Source: Eupeodes corollae
Lineage: Eukaryota > Arthropoda > Insecta > Diptera > Syrphidae
NCBI RefSeq assembly: GCF_945859685.1
Contig: NC_079147.1
Location: 54,280,946 to 54,344,945, forward strand
DNA: 64,000 nt
Direction of reading: 5' to 3'
Below, piece after piece: positions 10,925 to 23,141 of this stretch. Under the pieces are notes generated by a model. It was not told where the DNA came from, did no database searches, and was given only the letters and a program-made list of their open reading frames with translations. Each line of letters starts with the position of its first letter. The stretch's first letter is position 1. The position numbers and the translations under genes are program-made.

Positions 10925-13900
10925 TTCAAACAAAAAAATTATACTTTAAAACCAAGACTAATTCTAGAAGTTATTTTGTCGATAACATGTTGCCTTCAAA
11001 CCATAGTAATTTGTTTGTTTCTACTAATAGTGAATTACAGTTTTGTAATTTTTGTTGTTTTTATTAGTATTGAATAAATAAATTAAAACTGGGTTTACCA
11101 AAAAACGGAATTTCCTCAGATAAAACAATGTTTCATAAAATTTTGTCCATAGGTATAGTGATACAAAAGTCGCACTAAGGTTAAAATACGATTTTGCAAA
11201 TTTTCAACGATTAAAGCATCGTACTGTCTCTTTATGTTTTCTAAAGCTAAGTATTGTATTTTTTTATTTTTGTACGATTAATGCGAGCTATTAACAAAAT
11301 GAACTTAAATTTATTTTTCAACGCAGATGGAGAAAGACAATATCAGCGACTTCGTGGCGTTTTGGAGAGTTTTTCGGATTAATACGTGTTAACTATCTTC
11401 ATAAGTTGGTAAGAATGGATTATCACCCTAAGGAAGACCTGCATTGTACCGATTCAATTCTTTGAGAATAAGAGTTCTGATGGCGAGACCAGACTTGATT
11501 AGCGTATACAAGTAGAGGTCTTCGAAAATTCCTTAGTCCAACGTTTGATGAAGCAAAGATATCCTAAGTGAAGAATAGAACAGACAGAATTAATTATAAT
11601 ATCGTTCAAACTGTAGGTTCAATATGGAAGTTATGATCGGTAACGAGTTATTGTTATGAACTGGCCCTTTGTCTGAAATTAATCAAGATCATTTTGGAGT
11701 AAGAAAAAATCAGATGGAGTAGAAATAATCTTTGTTTGTTTTTATTTCAATATTAAAATAACATTTATTCGTCGTTGATAGTTCAGACAAATAACAAAAA
11801 ACCAAGATGGCTGCTTTTAGGGACTTCTGAGTTTCTATAAATGTGATCGGAGATTGAGAAGATGAAAACACCTCTTTATATCGACGGTTCTCAATACGAT
11901 CTGAGCCATGAAATAAAAAAAGCAGGGAAATGAAGGTCTTTAAGTTTAAGATACAAATTTTATCAAAGGCTTCACTTCGTTCCTCAAATTTTCTAATAAA
12001 AATTACTAGAACTTTCGTTATACTTTCGTTGCGATTAAGTTTAATGATTTTTGTTTTAAATTAAGTTTTATTTACGGGTGCTTTTGGTAATCGTATAGAC
12101 ATTGAGTTATGTTTTAAGTTAAGATTTTGTAACCCTTAGCAGTTTCTTAAATTTCTAGAATTTTTTGTTAAAAACTAAGAATAAATCTGAAACTGTTTTT
12201 GAGTTAAAACTGTTTTACTTTATTTCATAACAGCAATAAAAAAAAACGAACAAATTAGTTCTAACCATATTCTTAAAAAAAATAGCTATTTTAAAGCTAA
12301 TTTTTCAATCTGTGTTCAATGAAGAGTGAACAGTGAAAAAATTATGAAAATAAAATAACAAAATATAATCTTTATCCATTATTTTTCAATCAACTGCTTT
12401 ATTAAGAAATTTATTAATAACTAAATAATTTCTATGAAAGCAAAAACGCAACAAGACACCATAATAATTGCATTTGCATTAGTAATGCCGCCAAAGCATC
12501 ATCTATACCTCATCCATTAAGAAGATGATTACGGCTCCGTCAAAAGACATATCCATATGTATCTAATTGCACCAGCAAAGTAGCTGTACAGAACATGTAC
12601 AGGTAAATCCATTACAACTTGCAACAGCTCAGCTGCATGTTCATCTTACGGCTTCTATATAATTTTTTTAATAATTAATTGATCCCCGAAGAAGCTTGAC
12701 CAAAAAATCAATTAGATATTTTATGTGTGTGATTCCATTTGATTTGATTTGTTTGTTTCATTCAAGACTTAAAGACCTGTTTTGTATTTTTCTTTCTTTT
12801 CAAGTGTGGTTAAATTTAATGCACTTTCACAAAATCTTAAATTATTTGGCATTAAAAATGGTGATTTTATTTTGTTTTTACATCGAATGAAGATAATGCA
12901 AATCAGTCAAGCGGTAATGACACTGATCCTTTATTAAATTGTCCAAAAGCCTAATAGATACTTAAATATCTAATGAATTCATTGAAGCAAAAACTATCTC
13001 AAAGAACGTTGAAAAATTGTAAGAATAAAAAGAAAATTAATTTACTTTGTAGAAATTAACATTATAACGTCCGTCAATCTTTCATTAAAAAAATTGTAAA
13101 CTCCAGACATGGTACATAACATGAATGCCTCATTAAGCATAGAAACAAAGCCACCATGACAAAAATAAAGCAAGTGCTGCATAAAAGTGACATAGTAGGT
13201 TGGTACTTGAGTACAAAAAAAAACATCTTTAAGAACAAATAAACAAAAACCTAGATATGCAAGACTCATTAGAAAAATTATGTTGAGGCAATTAAAATCA
13301 AAAAAAAAAAATAAACTCAAAAGTAGATTAGGTATCTAACCAATAGTCGTATCTTTTGCAGCAGTATTTCATTTCTTTACGCATTGCCTTGTTTTGTGTT
13401 AAGGCTTATATTTAGAATCAAGATAAAAATTAAATGAGACTAATTTGCGGTACTTCTATCTTGTTAATTTCTTATTTTTTTCTTTGTATATTTTTGTAAT
13501 TTTTATTCAGAATTATTCGTCATCTCTTGGAAAGTGACATAGAAATTTGTCGAGGTGTAAGAAAAAAAACAAACAAAACACTCATCAACATGTTGTGGCA
13601 TTTAAAAGTAAGACAGTAGGTTCTTACCTTATTATTATTGCATTTTATAGTTTTTTTGTTTACTCTAGTTTACAATATATTTGTTTATAAGTCGACCTAG
13701 TCTAGACTCTAGACTAGTATTTTATCTAAAGATTTAAACTGGCAAAGAAACATAAAGTACATTCTTTTATGAAAGGTCTCATAAGATCTTGATAGCGTGA
13801 AAGGTCATTTTTTATTGTTCGTTTTTGGGTTATGATGGCTACTAGTTGGTAGCCTGATGAGACTATTTAAGCGTGAAGTAGCAGACTTGTACCTTATATT

Positions 13901-14110
13901 TTATAGTTGAAGCATTAAATTGTTTTGTCTTGTTTTTATTCATTATTGAGAGGCGTGTAAGCCACAAGAAATGTTCTTGTGAAAACGTTTTGCTTTTCAC
14001 TTAACAATAATGTGGGTATATTCGTATATACTGTAGTAATGGTTAAATTCTAAGGAACGAAATTGGAGACACAAATCAAATTATTATTAAATTAAAATTA
14101 ACAAGAAACC
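10925..14110. other. Intronic unique sequence with one relatively GC-rich island
   Basis: No gene or known element. A block at about 12470-12660 is less AT-rich than its surroundings and contains short repeated words (an ACATGTACAGG/CTGTACAG pair); it could be regulatory. Confidence 0.35.
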
Positions 14111-14121
14111 ACACAAAAAAA

Positions 14122-15482
14122 GAGGCTGTAATGCGACCCACACTTCCCATCACGTCTGTCGATTTGTTTTACTTCAAACTTTAACAAATTATTTTTTTAC
14201 AACATTTTGTATGAGATAAATAAGTTGAAGTCAATATCTTTCTTTCTCCTCCTAATACTTGTCGAAAACCATTTCTTATAAGTTGTTTGTTGTTTTTGTA
14301 GGTTTTCGTGTTTTGTCAAAAAAAATTGTAAATTTTTTAAAAAATTACCACCAATATTTTGCATAGGTTGAAATAAATCGATCTCAAAATCTGTGTCTGT
14401 TAACGAAATATTATATCGAACAGAAATGTTTACCAATTTTAGTAGCATTTCTTGAAAGCTTTTATTTCTTACATGGAAAAATACAGATTGGATTTTTGTA
14501 AGAAGATTTATCTCAGAATAAAATTATTTTGAAGACAATACCTTACTTTATTCACGCACGAGATACCGAGAATCGAACATCAATATTTATTTTAAAAAAT
14601 ACGATTTAAAATCGCACCAGCATAAAAGTGTTCACATATGCGTTTCGCCCTGATATAATGGTTGGGCTCATCAGAAGATGACCATTACACCTTTTTTAAA
14701 AAATGTGGAAAGCTTTACGATCACACGCAAAAATCGTGAAGCGTTCCACATTTGTAAGACAGGGTGTAATGGTTATCTTCTGATGAGCCCAACCATTATA
14801 TCAGGGCGAAACGCATATATGAATACTTTTTGGGCTGGTTCTATTTTAAATCATATTTTTTTTTAAATAAACAGTGTTCACGAAAAAACAATTCGACTGT
14901 TAGCAGTCAAAAATTTCTTTACCAATATTTATAAAATGTTGCCTAAATTTTTTTGTAGATTTTAATATTTATGAAAATACTGACTTTTGAATTTTTAAAC
15001 AATTTGTACTTAATGTCAAAAACAATATTTTCTATAACGTGAAATTAGTTCCGAACCAGTATTTGTAGTTTTTTAAAAAAGAATTTGAGTAGAAAATAAT
15101 TTTTCACAAACATTTAGTTATTTTATTTTAGGTTTTAATTTGTTTGTAAAAAAACTCTGAATTTGATTTATTTTTCAAAATTTTACTGAATGTCGAACAC
15201 AATATTTTGTATAACTTGTAATTAGTTTGAAGCCAATATCTTGAATTTTTGAAGAGATATTTGAGTTAAAAAACAATTTTTACTGTCAACTCGATTTTTC
15301 ACAAAAATTACTCAGATGCCAAAAACGTTGGTATTAAATTATTTTTGGGATCAAATAATTTTTTGTTCATAAAATAATGTACATACATATGCACACACAG
15401 ACATCTCTCAAAACTTCGAGTTGTGTCAAAATAGTTAATTCGAAAAATCGGACCGATTACAATAACTTCCTAAGTGAAGTTA
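14122..15482 (+). repeat. Dispersed repeat family D, plus copy, interrupted by a hairpin element
   Basis: Starts GAGGCTGTAATGCGACCCAC and ends CAATAACTTCCTAAGTGAAGTT. The internal tandem units are partly kept. The 279-bp foldback at 14591-14869 lies inside it. The ACGT microsatellite is reduced to TACATACATATGCACACAC. Confidence 0.75.
14591..14869. repeat. 279-bp near-perfect hairpin (foldback element or MITE)
   Basis: Left arm TTTAAAAAATACGATTTAAA...ATGCGTTTCGCCCTG...GAAGATGACCATTACACC is mirrored by GGTGTAATGGTTATCTTC...CAGGGCGAAACGCAT...TTTAAATCATA at the right. The inner arms TGTGGAAAGCTTTACGA / TCGTGAAGCGTTCCACA surround a loop of about 13 nt at 14721-14733. No clear target-site duplication was found. 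A 62-codon plus-strand frame crossing it is a by-product. Confidence 0.85.
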
Positions 15483-15680
15483 AAAATAAACCTTTCGTAT
15501 CGAAAATTTTAAGGAATCAATTTTTCTGTAAAGAATCATTGGTTTAAAGGATGTAACATAGTAAAGAGTTACTAGTCAAAATAGTTTGCTATTTTTAAAC
15601 ATCTATCTGTGGTTATTTTACTAAAAATACTTCAAAATGGGTCTAGTTTTCATTTTAAAATGTTTTTCTTTTCTGGATTT

Positions 15681-16722
15681 TTAACTTCCCATACGATGTT
15701 ATTGTAAATTGTCCGATTTGTCAAATTGAAAATTTTGACATTTCTCGACGTTTCAAAGTAACTAGCGTCCAAATAAAATATGTCTGTGCGTGCGTGTGTA
15801 CGTACGTTCGAGACGTTTTTTTCGTTGTCCATAGCTCAAGAACCAGAATAGATATCGACTTCAAATAAATTCTTTTGCACAGATAATAATGCAGAAATAT
15901 GCAGAAAAGGCTCTCAAAAAAATTTCGACTCAAAACTTGAAATTATGGCTTCACACTTATTTTATCTTATAAGAAGTATTGTTTCCAACATTCGGTTAAT
16001 TTTGAGATCAATTCAGAACAATTAAAATTACAGCTTTTCTTATAAAAAATAAAAATTTAAGCGAGAATACATCAAAAGTTAGTAAAAATAGATTTTCGCC
16101 TCAAATATTTCTTCAAAGCTTTGGTATATTTGCTTTAAACTACTTTTGTCTTTTAAAAATATTGTTGTGCAATCTTATTGACATTTTTTTTTATAAAAAA
16201 TAAAAAACCTAAAAAAAATTACTCAAAGTTGGTAAAAATTGAATTTCGACTCAAATATTTTTTCAAAAATTTGAGATTATGGCTTTCAACTAATTTAAAT
16301 TTATAAGAAATATTTGTTTCATATATTCTGAAAAATTTTGAGACAAATTTAATTAACAGTTTTCTTACAAAAAATAAAAACCTAAATAAACAAATTATTA
16401 AAAGGTAAAAATTTACTTTCGTCTAAAAAATATAAAATATTGTTTTTAAACTTTTTTATTTCACAGAAAGTATTGTTTTCGATATTTTGAAGTTTTTTTT
16501 ATAAAAATCCAACAGTCCGTACGCAAATTTGGTAAAAATTGACGTTTGGTTCTTGATGTCTCTCAAATAAATTTCGTTCATCCAATTTGTAAAAATTTAA
16601 GAAATAATACTACTAAAATTGGTAAATATTTGTTTCCGACTAAAAATCTATTTAACAAACCTTTTTTTAACCCAACACGAAACGGAATGTGAAGTTATCA
16701 GTGTGGGTCGAATCCCAGCCTC
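15681..16722 (-). repeat. Dispersed repeat family D, minus copy
   Basis: Begins with the hairpin-end sequence TAACTTCCCATACGATGTTA, passes a GTGCGTGCGTGTGTACGTAC run at about 15785, then several units with TTGGTAAAAATTGA, and ends GAAGTTATCAGTGTGGGTCG...CCCAGCCTC. It lies tail to tail with the plus copy only 198 bp away. Confidence 0.8.
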
Positions 16723-16724
16723 TT

Positions 16725-19092
16725 TTTTAAAATTTCAGATTGATTTAGGTGAAAGGAAGTGTATCTCTTAAGACTGATGTTAATTGCATGGTTAAAAATT
16801 AAACCAAATTAGTACTTTGATAATAAAGAAACGATTATATTTTTGGAATAGTTAGTAATTTCCTCAATATTTAGAAAATTTGAATCAGTAAAATTTGTAG
16901 CCTTAGACGAAATATTATTTATTTTTTTAATATCTGCGTCTCAACCGGGATAGTTCTCGAAAAAAAAAAACATTAAAAAAACAAACTTAATTCTGCTGAA
17001 ACGAACTATTAACTTAGATTGTCAGAAATTAAGAATTCATATGGATTTTGCAAGTTTCTAAAATGTAAAGTATTTCCTGTGTGATTCAAACTTTAATGAT
17101 TCCAGAATTGTTGAAAGGTAAAAAAAACACGTTTCGACATTAAACTAAATCATTTTAAACTTTCCACTATCAACTTAAATTTAGAAAGCATTCAAATTTT
17201 TAAATGCAAAAACCAATTTCCTCATTTGTTTTTTAACTTAAAACTTAATTTGTCTCTTTTAAAATAGTTCTAAAATACGAGCACTTAAATCTACAAAGAC
17301 GAATTTTTAATGAAGTATTAAAAACTAAATTAAATTTTGTTCCATATTTCATGTTGGAAAGTTTTTTAATTTGTTGACTGTTTTAAACAACTTGAGGTTG
17401 ATTTTCGGTGCAACTATAGAACAACTTTTGACTTGTTAAAAAATTGAGCTCTAGATTTTGATAAGGTTTAACATTATAATCGCTAGAAAACGAAAAATTA
17501 ATGTCTCGCAGTCTAAACCTCCTATTATCTTGAAACTAAATGCTCATAAGAAAGAAAATGTTTTTGTTCTTAGGAATGGTCTATAAATATTGAAGCATGT
17601 AAGCATTGAAGCAAAATATTAAATCAAGTGTATAAACCTAATTTGAATATTTTGTTTTTTGAATTTTAGTTTTTTCTTAAATAGATTTTACGTTATTTAC
17701 TTCAGTTTAAATTTTAGATTTTTTTTAATACCGTGTAAAAACACACTGTCTTAAAAATATTTAAAAGTTAGTATAGGTTTGTTATAGGCAGGATCGAATT
17801 TAATTCCTTATATAGTACTTTTTTTTTTGGGGAATTGAGTTTTGCTATTGAATGATTTTATTATATTTATTACAATGCAAATGAATTCAAAGCAGATCAA
17901 CTTAAATTATTCGTAAATATAACATCTTTTGGCAACCATTTTCATCTGTATAGAGATACTCGTATTATTACTAAATAATTTAAATGTTCAAGTTCAAATT
18001 ACCTTCAGCTGAAATACATTTTCATTTAAGTCAAAATATGTGCATGTACTTATTAAGGTAATTTGTTGATTAGAACATTAAATGTTGTAAATAATATTGA
18101 ATGCTTGAAGGTATGAAACTGTTTAACTTACAACTGATTGGATAATATTGTTAAGTGCAAATAGGCAGCCCCTAGGAACTATGAATTAATTCACTGGAAA
18201 ATTAAAATTGAGTAAATCCATTTAGTGATTTCCCTCAGGTTAAATATTGTATCATCTCATCAGTAACAACATGTATTGAATTAAATCTTTTTTTTTAAAT
18301 AGATATGATTAAAATTTCAAAACAAAATAATTGTTGTTGGTATGAGTGAACACAACTTAATTTTATTTCAATTTTCAAGAGATAGAAGAAGTTAAAGAAT
18401 AAGTAATTGATAAAATCTGTCGAACAAATTGAAGTAATAACTAATTTAAAAAAAGTTCTCTGAAGCAAACCAAACAAAGGTTTTTAATATTACATATCAA
18501 TGACTCCTTACGAAATATTAAATATGCTTTTTAAAGTGACCAGTCAAGTATTGTAGCTAAGTCCGTCTTTATTATTTTATTAGACTTGAAAACTATTTTT
18601 GGAAAAACAAATTTTCTACAGTTTTAAAGAAAGAACTTTTAAAAATTGTACCTTTTTCTTAACTTCTTCCCTCCTAAAATACTGCTGGACATAAACCCAG
18701 AATGAGAATTTTCAATTCTTTTGCATACATATCCAAAATAGAGAGTAACATTTTAAGCCTATTCCAATCATAATATTTAAAAAATGTACTGTTCGGTGTT
18801 CTGATTACATTTCTCCTATTTTTTCAAGACTTTAAGCGTAACTCTTCGTTCAATTAATTGCTAAAAATTGTAAATACAAAGAGATGCCTCCTAAAAGAAA
18901 TATGTTTTTGATCAATTCAATAACAAAATACTTAAGCTTTAACTTTTTTGTAACTCTGATTCTAAACTGGCGCCCAACAATTCTTACTACTTTTAAAGAG
19001 TAATTTTGTAAACTCACATGTGCCTTTTTATGATTTAAAATTGAGATACCTATGAAAATTGTGTTTCCCTTCTATTTGTATTTAAATCGAAG
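16725..19092. other. Donor-side intronic sequence, nothing recognised
   Basis: AT-rich, with short frames only. It probably includes splicing and regulatory sequence of the Osi7-like gene that cannot be read by eye. Confidence 0.35.
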
Positions 19093-19277
19093 TTAACTTT
19101 TGTGTAATTGGGGTCGATCGTGAAAAAATAAATTTCCAAAACTTCCTCGCTTTCCCAAAATTATAGTAAAAGTAAATTCAAAAGTCTCTTTCTCGATCAC
19201 CTTCAAACCTAATACATCCAGTCGATGTCTAAGTAATCTATATCTACATACAAATGTACATTTATATCTAAACAAAC

Positions 19278-19755
19278 CTTCTTCCAATCCTCGACCAATT
19301 TCTTCAGATGTCAACTTTGGAAAGTTCACTTGCATTGAATGGCCATTAAAAAATCGACTCAACCTATCGATCAGCATTGTCGTTAGCTTTGTGTCACGAT
19401 CATCAATTGATCGTGGCAATATCGATTCCAATTCGTTTTCACTAACTGGCCGTGGTATTGGGGCATCTGCCAGCCGTACGACTTTTATTCCATCAGCAAC
19501 GGTAATTGCATCAATTATCGAAATCCTATCAATAAATGAAACTGTCTTCTTCTTCAGACACGGCACAAAACCACCCTCTGACTTGGAGCACTCATCATAA
19601 ACGCGTAAAACTGTGCGCATACCAGCGTTTTGGTATGTTGCACCTGCAGCTGGTGTACTGCCACTTAAATCCTCACTAGCGGCTCTACACAACTGCAGGA
19701 GAGTTCCGAGGATCACTAAATGGCCAAGAACACCGATTGTTTTTTGAAGCACCAT
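19278..19755 (-). CDS. Osi7: Osi7-like Osiris protein, exon 1
   Basis: First coding exon of an Osiris (DUF1676) protein; this family acts in the endomembrane system of cuticle-secreting epithelia. The exon encodes 159 residues plus one base. Residues 1-25 are a signal peptide with a hydrophobic core, followed by a two-cysteine region (C56, C66) and a charged region ending FPKLTSEEIGRGLEEG. The open frame runs on to 19093, but coding sense stops at a donor, GAAG|GTTTGT, with GT at 19277-19276. The leftover base joins exon 2 in phase (G+GC gives Gly160). The ATG at 19755 is the first in frame and directly precedes the signal peptide. The joined protein is 305 aa. Osi7 is assigned from the Met-rich block in exon 2 and is recognition, not a search result. 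Confidence 0.85.
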
Positions 19756-20008
19756 TGTTATTATTTTGGTATCCTTTTAATTTTTGTTTTTATTTTCTAT
19801 TTTTTTGTTTCAATCTTTTGTTTAAGTTAAATTAACGAAAGCACTGTTTTAGCGGTTTTCAAAGGTTTTAACATTTATAATAATTATCTCAAGGAGAAGG
19901 TACACTTTCCAACACGATGGACACCGCAATTCAGCACACTTTAACACTAAAACACGACAGCAGCGCTTTTGTACGATCCCGAGTGCCGTCAAGCACAGGC
20001 AACAGATA

Positions 20009-20045
20009 ACTGATGCCAGATGATAGTGGTGTAAATTCTTTTATA
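20009..20045 (-). promoter_or_regulatory. Osi7-like core promoter (TATA + initiator)
   Basis: On the minus strand TATAAAA lies at 20045-20039 and an arthropod initiator TCAGTT starts at 20013, with the initiator A at 20011. TATA start to initiator A is 34 nt. This predicts a 5' leader of about 256 nt before the ATG at 19755. The arrangement is nearly identical to the Osi6-like promoter. Confidence 0.7.
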
Positions 20046-20850
20046 GACCTATTCTTCTTCTTGGCCCGTCACAACTTTCAGTGAGTGCGCGCTTATAGTA
20101 AGCAGCACTACCAAAACAAACATTGCAGTTTGCAGACGATCCCAAAGGTAGGAAGGCTTGAAGCGTTAAAATAGGAATGGTATGAGAGTGTGACTGTCGA
20201 ATGGCATAGGTAAGGTACGGGTACATCCAGGCTTGATGCATTGTATACGTATCTTTCTATGCTTCTTTATCCCATAGATAATATGAGTGGTAAAGGAGTC
20301 TTGGTAAAAGCCAAACTCGTGTCTATCACTCATTCAACATGGTATTCATTCATTTTTGTTTATGAAGTTTGGTTTCTGATGAAGGTAGGTTCAAATGTGA
20401 ATTTTTACGGTGATGTATTTTTAAAGTGTTAAAGGCAGATCTGAACATACAAATTAGCATTGATCTGAGTTTAGTCTCAAATTTTCGTACCGCAGTAAAC
20501 TATTTTGGGGTTAATTCATTTTGAGATGTTTCGAAAAATTAAAATGACAATTTTGCCACGAAAAATTATTTAAGACCGACAACAGTTTATTTTGACATGA
20601 AAATTAAATTTTTCGCTATCCCCAAAACAAGAATACAAAATTTGAAGTGTATATGTTAGGACTTTGAAAAAAAGAGTGACGTCAGTGTGAGCTTGAATGT
20701 TGGCTTCTTCAAGAGCTGTGACTGAGTAGAGTATAGGCCCATAAATAGTACTCAAGAAGCTTAAAATCTCACGATAGTTAAGTCTCCAGATAATTTGGAC
20801 ATAAAGTAGAAAACTGATTTTGCAATAAATTGATGGCTAAGCGCACTGCT
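20046..20850. other. Upstream region of the Osi7-like gene
   Basis: Unique sequence with moderate G+C next to the promoter (about 20050-20290). It is a candidate proximal cis-regulatory region. No ORF is supported. Confidence 0.35.
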
Positions 20851-20857
20851 CCTAGTA

Positions 20858-21125
20858 CCAATGGCATGATGGTTCGTGCGTAAGACTGCCTTGCCAGAGG
20901 TTTTGGGTGCAGCCCTTACCTGTGCCACCTAAAGCTTTTTGCACGCGTAGCACCTCTTGCGAGAAATTGAAAAATGTTCCAATAGTAATTCTTGTCATTA
21001 AAAGTGTTTTCTAAAATAAGCTGTTCGGATTTGGTATAAAAACTGTACGTCCCGTTTAAAAGCTTAAGAGTTGTAAGTCACTAGGGGTTAGTTCTCTACA
21101 GACTGTTGCACCATATAATTTTTTT
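20858..21125 (+). mobile_element. tRNA-derived SINE, copy 1
   Basis: Box A-like TGGCATGATGGTTCGTGCG, degraded box B region (GGTTTTGGGTGCAG), then the family body with CACCTCTTGCGAGAAATTGA, AGTAATTCTTGTCAT and AGAGTTGTAAGTCACTAGG, ending in ACTGTTGCACC and a T-rich tail. Confidence 0.75.
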
Positions 21126-21129
21126 TAAG

Positions 21130-21960
21130 CGCAATGCTTGTTAGATTGTATCTTCTTGTTGGAACCAAATGTCTTCGAATTTTGGAAGCAGAACAAAAAT
21201 ACAGTCAGTATGGATGAAATGGCTTGAGTCCTGACTGTGAAGTTATACTGTAACATGGACGAATAATTTTATATACATCGCAAAACAGTTTCATTTGGTC
21301 AAGGTCAGTTTAGAAATGTTGTTTTGGAGTTGAACGATTCATTATAAATTGCTTAACCGTAATAATCAGAAGTTTCAATACAGTTTGTAATTCCTAGCTA
21401 ACAAAACACCTTTTATTTTGTAGCCAAAAACAAAAAGCCTTATCTCTTCTCAGGTTCAATAAATATATGTATTTTTTAAAGTTCATTTTGTTTATCTTTA
21501 TTTGTTAAACTTACGGCCCAGCGGTAAAAATTATTAAATGTTTTGAAGCTGTTTGTAATGAGAATAAGAATGCATGCTACTTTAAGCAAAAGATTTTTAC
21601 TTTAAAAACAATTTCTAAGTGTTTGTTGTGCTTTGACTGTTTTTTGCTAAGGAAACCTTCAAATTTCATCATTCTATACATGATTCAGAAGTGTAATGTA
21701 TGAATGATAACCAATATATGAAAATATAGTGTATAGCACATCCTCTCAGAGCTCAATTTTATATGCATATATAAGCCTTCCTCTTTACTAACATTTCATT
21801 ACAGAACGTTGAAGTGGTAATGGGGGTGGATACCACGCCCAATAAACCGAAAATTACAATTTTTGATTTTTATTTGATTGCACTACCTTCCACGAACTGT
21901 GCGACATGAACAAGTGCATCAAAATTGTGATAATCTGTGAGTCAGCCAGTGAATTTTGTA
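21130..21960. other. Intergenic AT-rich sequence, nothing recognised
   Basis: No gene or repeat end was found here. Confidence 0.35.
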
Positions 21961-21964
21961 ATTA

Positions 21965-23141
21965 AGGACGGTTACATTTTAAGGGCCAAAAAACAATGTA
22001 AATCACAACAAAACGTCAAGCTTTTTTCTGGATTTTATTTGGCATTTCTTAATTTAGGGCTCATTCAATTTGAACCATGAAAAAAACGCAATCAAGCAAC
22101 GCTTTAAAATTATTCAAGCTTATTATGAAAAAGGGCGTTCAATTCAAAATCAATATTGTGCATCTCGTGATTTTTACGGTGAAAAAATTTAAGTAAGACG
22201 GGTCTTTTGGATATATGAAAACACCAGTACATGCTCGTACAGTTTTTACTGCAGAAAATTTTCATATGGTGTCAAGAAATGGAGGATTTATGAACATTTT
22301 TCGAAAAAAATCATCTTCAGTGATGTGACACATTTTCACCTCAGCGAATTAGTCAGTAATCCGAATTGCCGGACTTGGGCGAGTATAAATTCAAGAGAGA
22401 CTGTAAAAAAACCAATGTACCCAAAGAGTGAATATTTGGTGAGGCTTATGGGCTGGCGGCATTACTTATTTACTTACTTAAGGTGGCGCTACAGTCCTGT
22501 GTGAACTAGGGCCTCACCCAACAAACTTTCATCTAGCTCTGTTCCTAGCTAGATATGTCTTCAGTTTCGCGCTCCAAGTTGGGTTAGGTCACCTTCCACT
22601 TGTGCGCGCCACCTGATCCGCGGTCTTCCTCTACTGCACTGTCCTGTGGGTGCGGATTCGAAGACTTTTCGGGCCGGAGCATTGGTTTCCATGCGGTCTA
22701 CGTGACCCAGCCATCTTACTTGTTGGACTTTTACCCTTCTGGCTTAGTCTACGTCGCCGAACAGCCCGTACAGCTCGTCGTTCCATCTTCTCCTCCACTC
22801 CCCTTCGATGCATACGGGACCGTAGATCAAACGAAGGACTTTTCTTTCGAACCGACCCAAGGTGGTTTCATCCGCTTTTGTCATAGTCCATGCTTCTGCA
22901 CCGTATAGCAGGACGGGGATGATAAGGGTCTTATATAGCAACACTTTGGTCCCTCGAGAGAGGCTGGCGGCGTTATCGGGCCGTATTTTTTTCAAAATGA
23001 GGCCGGTCAGACAGTTACTGTGAATGGTGTTCACTATCAGGAGAAAGATGATAACGAACTATTTATGTCACAAATTTGAAATATAAATGTGGACGCTATG
23101 TAGTTTCAACAAGGCGGTGCCACCTATCACACATCTAACAA
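21965..23141 (+). mobile_element. Mariner transposase relic (copy A), hosting a LINE insertion
   Basis: Codons with stops read the helix-turn-helix start (region 22078-22190, with QAYYEKGRS-type words), DVTHFHLSEFVSNPNCRTWA (about 22322-22381, the first catalytic Asp region), YPKSEYLVRLMGW, then after the inserted LINE AGGVIGPYFFQNEAGQTVTV and FQQGGATYHTS (about 23108-23140, where the usual QDGA Asp is replaced by Gly). The transposase C-terminus seems to resume after the family D repeat at about 24676. Confidence 0.7.
22461..22961 (-). mobile_element. 5'-truncated RTE-like LINE (family T) inserted in mariner A
   Basis: The minus strand reads SRGTKVLLYKTLIIPVLLYG, EAWTMTKADETTLGRFERK, GPVCIEGEWRRRWNDELYG and then frameshifted C-terminal sequence ending in a TAAGTAAGTAAATAAGTAAT tail at 22461-22480. 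It is flanked by a 10-bp target-site duplication, GGCTGGCGGC, at 22451-22460 and 22962-22971. The host mariner frame reads across the duplication. Confidence 0.9.

Larger units (their letters stand above)
5419..19277 (-). other. 13.9-kb intron of the Osi7-like gene, filled with transposons
   Basis: The intron is bounded by GT (19277-19276) and AG (5420-5419) with matching phase. It contains two LINE copies of different families (6.27-7.8 kb minus, 8.83-10.92 kb plus), a 279-bp hairpin and two AT-rich repeat copies pointing tail to tail (14.1-15.5 and 15.7-16.7 kb). No additional exon with coding sense was seen, but a very small exon cannot be excluded by eye. Confidence 0.75.

Noticed and set aside
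15780..16722. CRISPR array, suggested by regularly spaced similar units
   Set aside because: Units are long, AT-rich, divergent and without unique spacers of constant size; the genome is eukaryotic. They are internal tandem repeats of family D.
19093..19277. Open frame continuing past Osi7-like exon 1
   Set aside because: It follows a good GT donor in phase with exon 2, loses family similarity and lacks the hydrophobic block; it would be translated only if the intron were retained.
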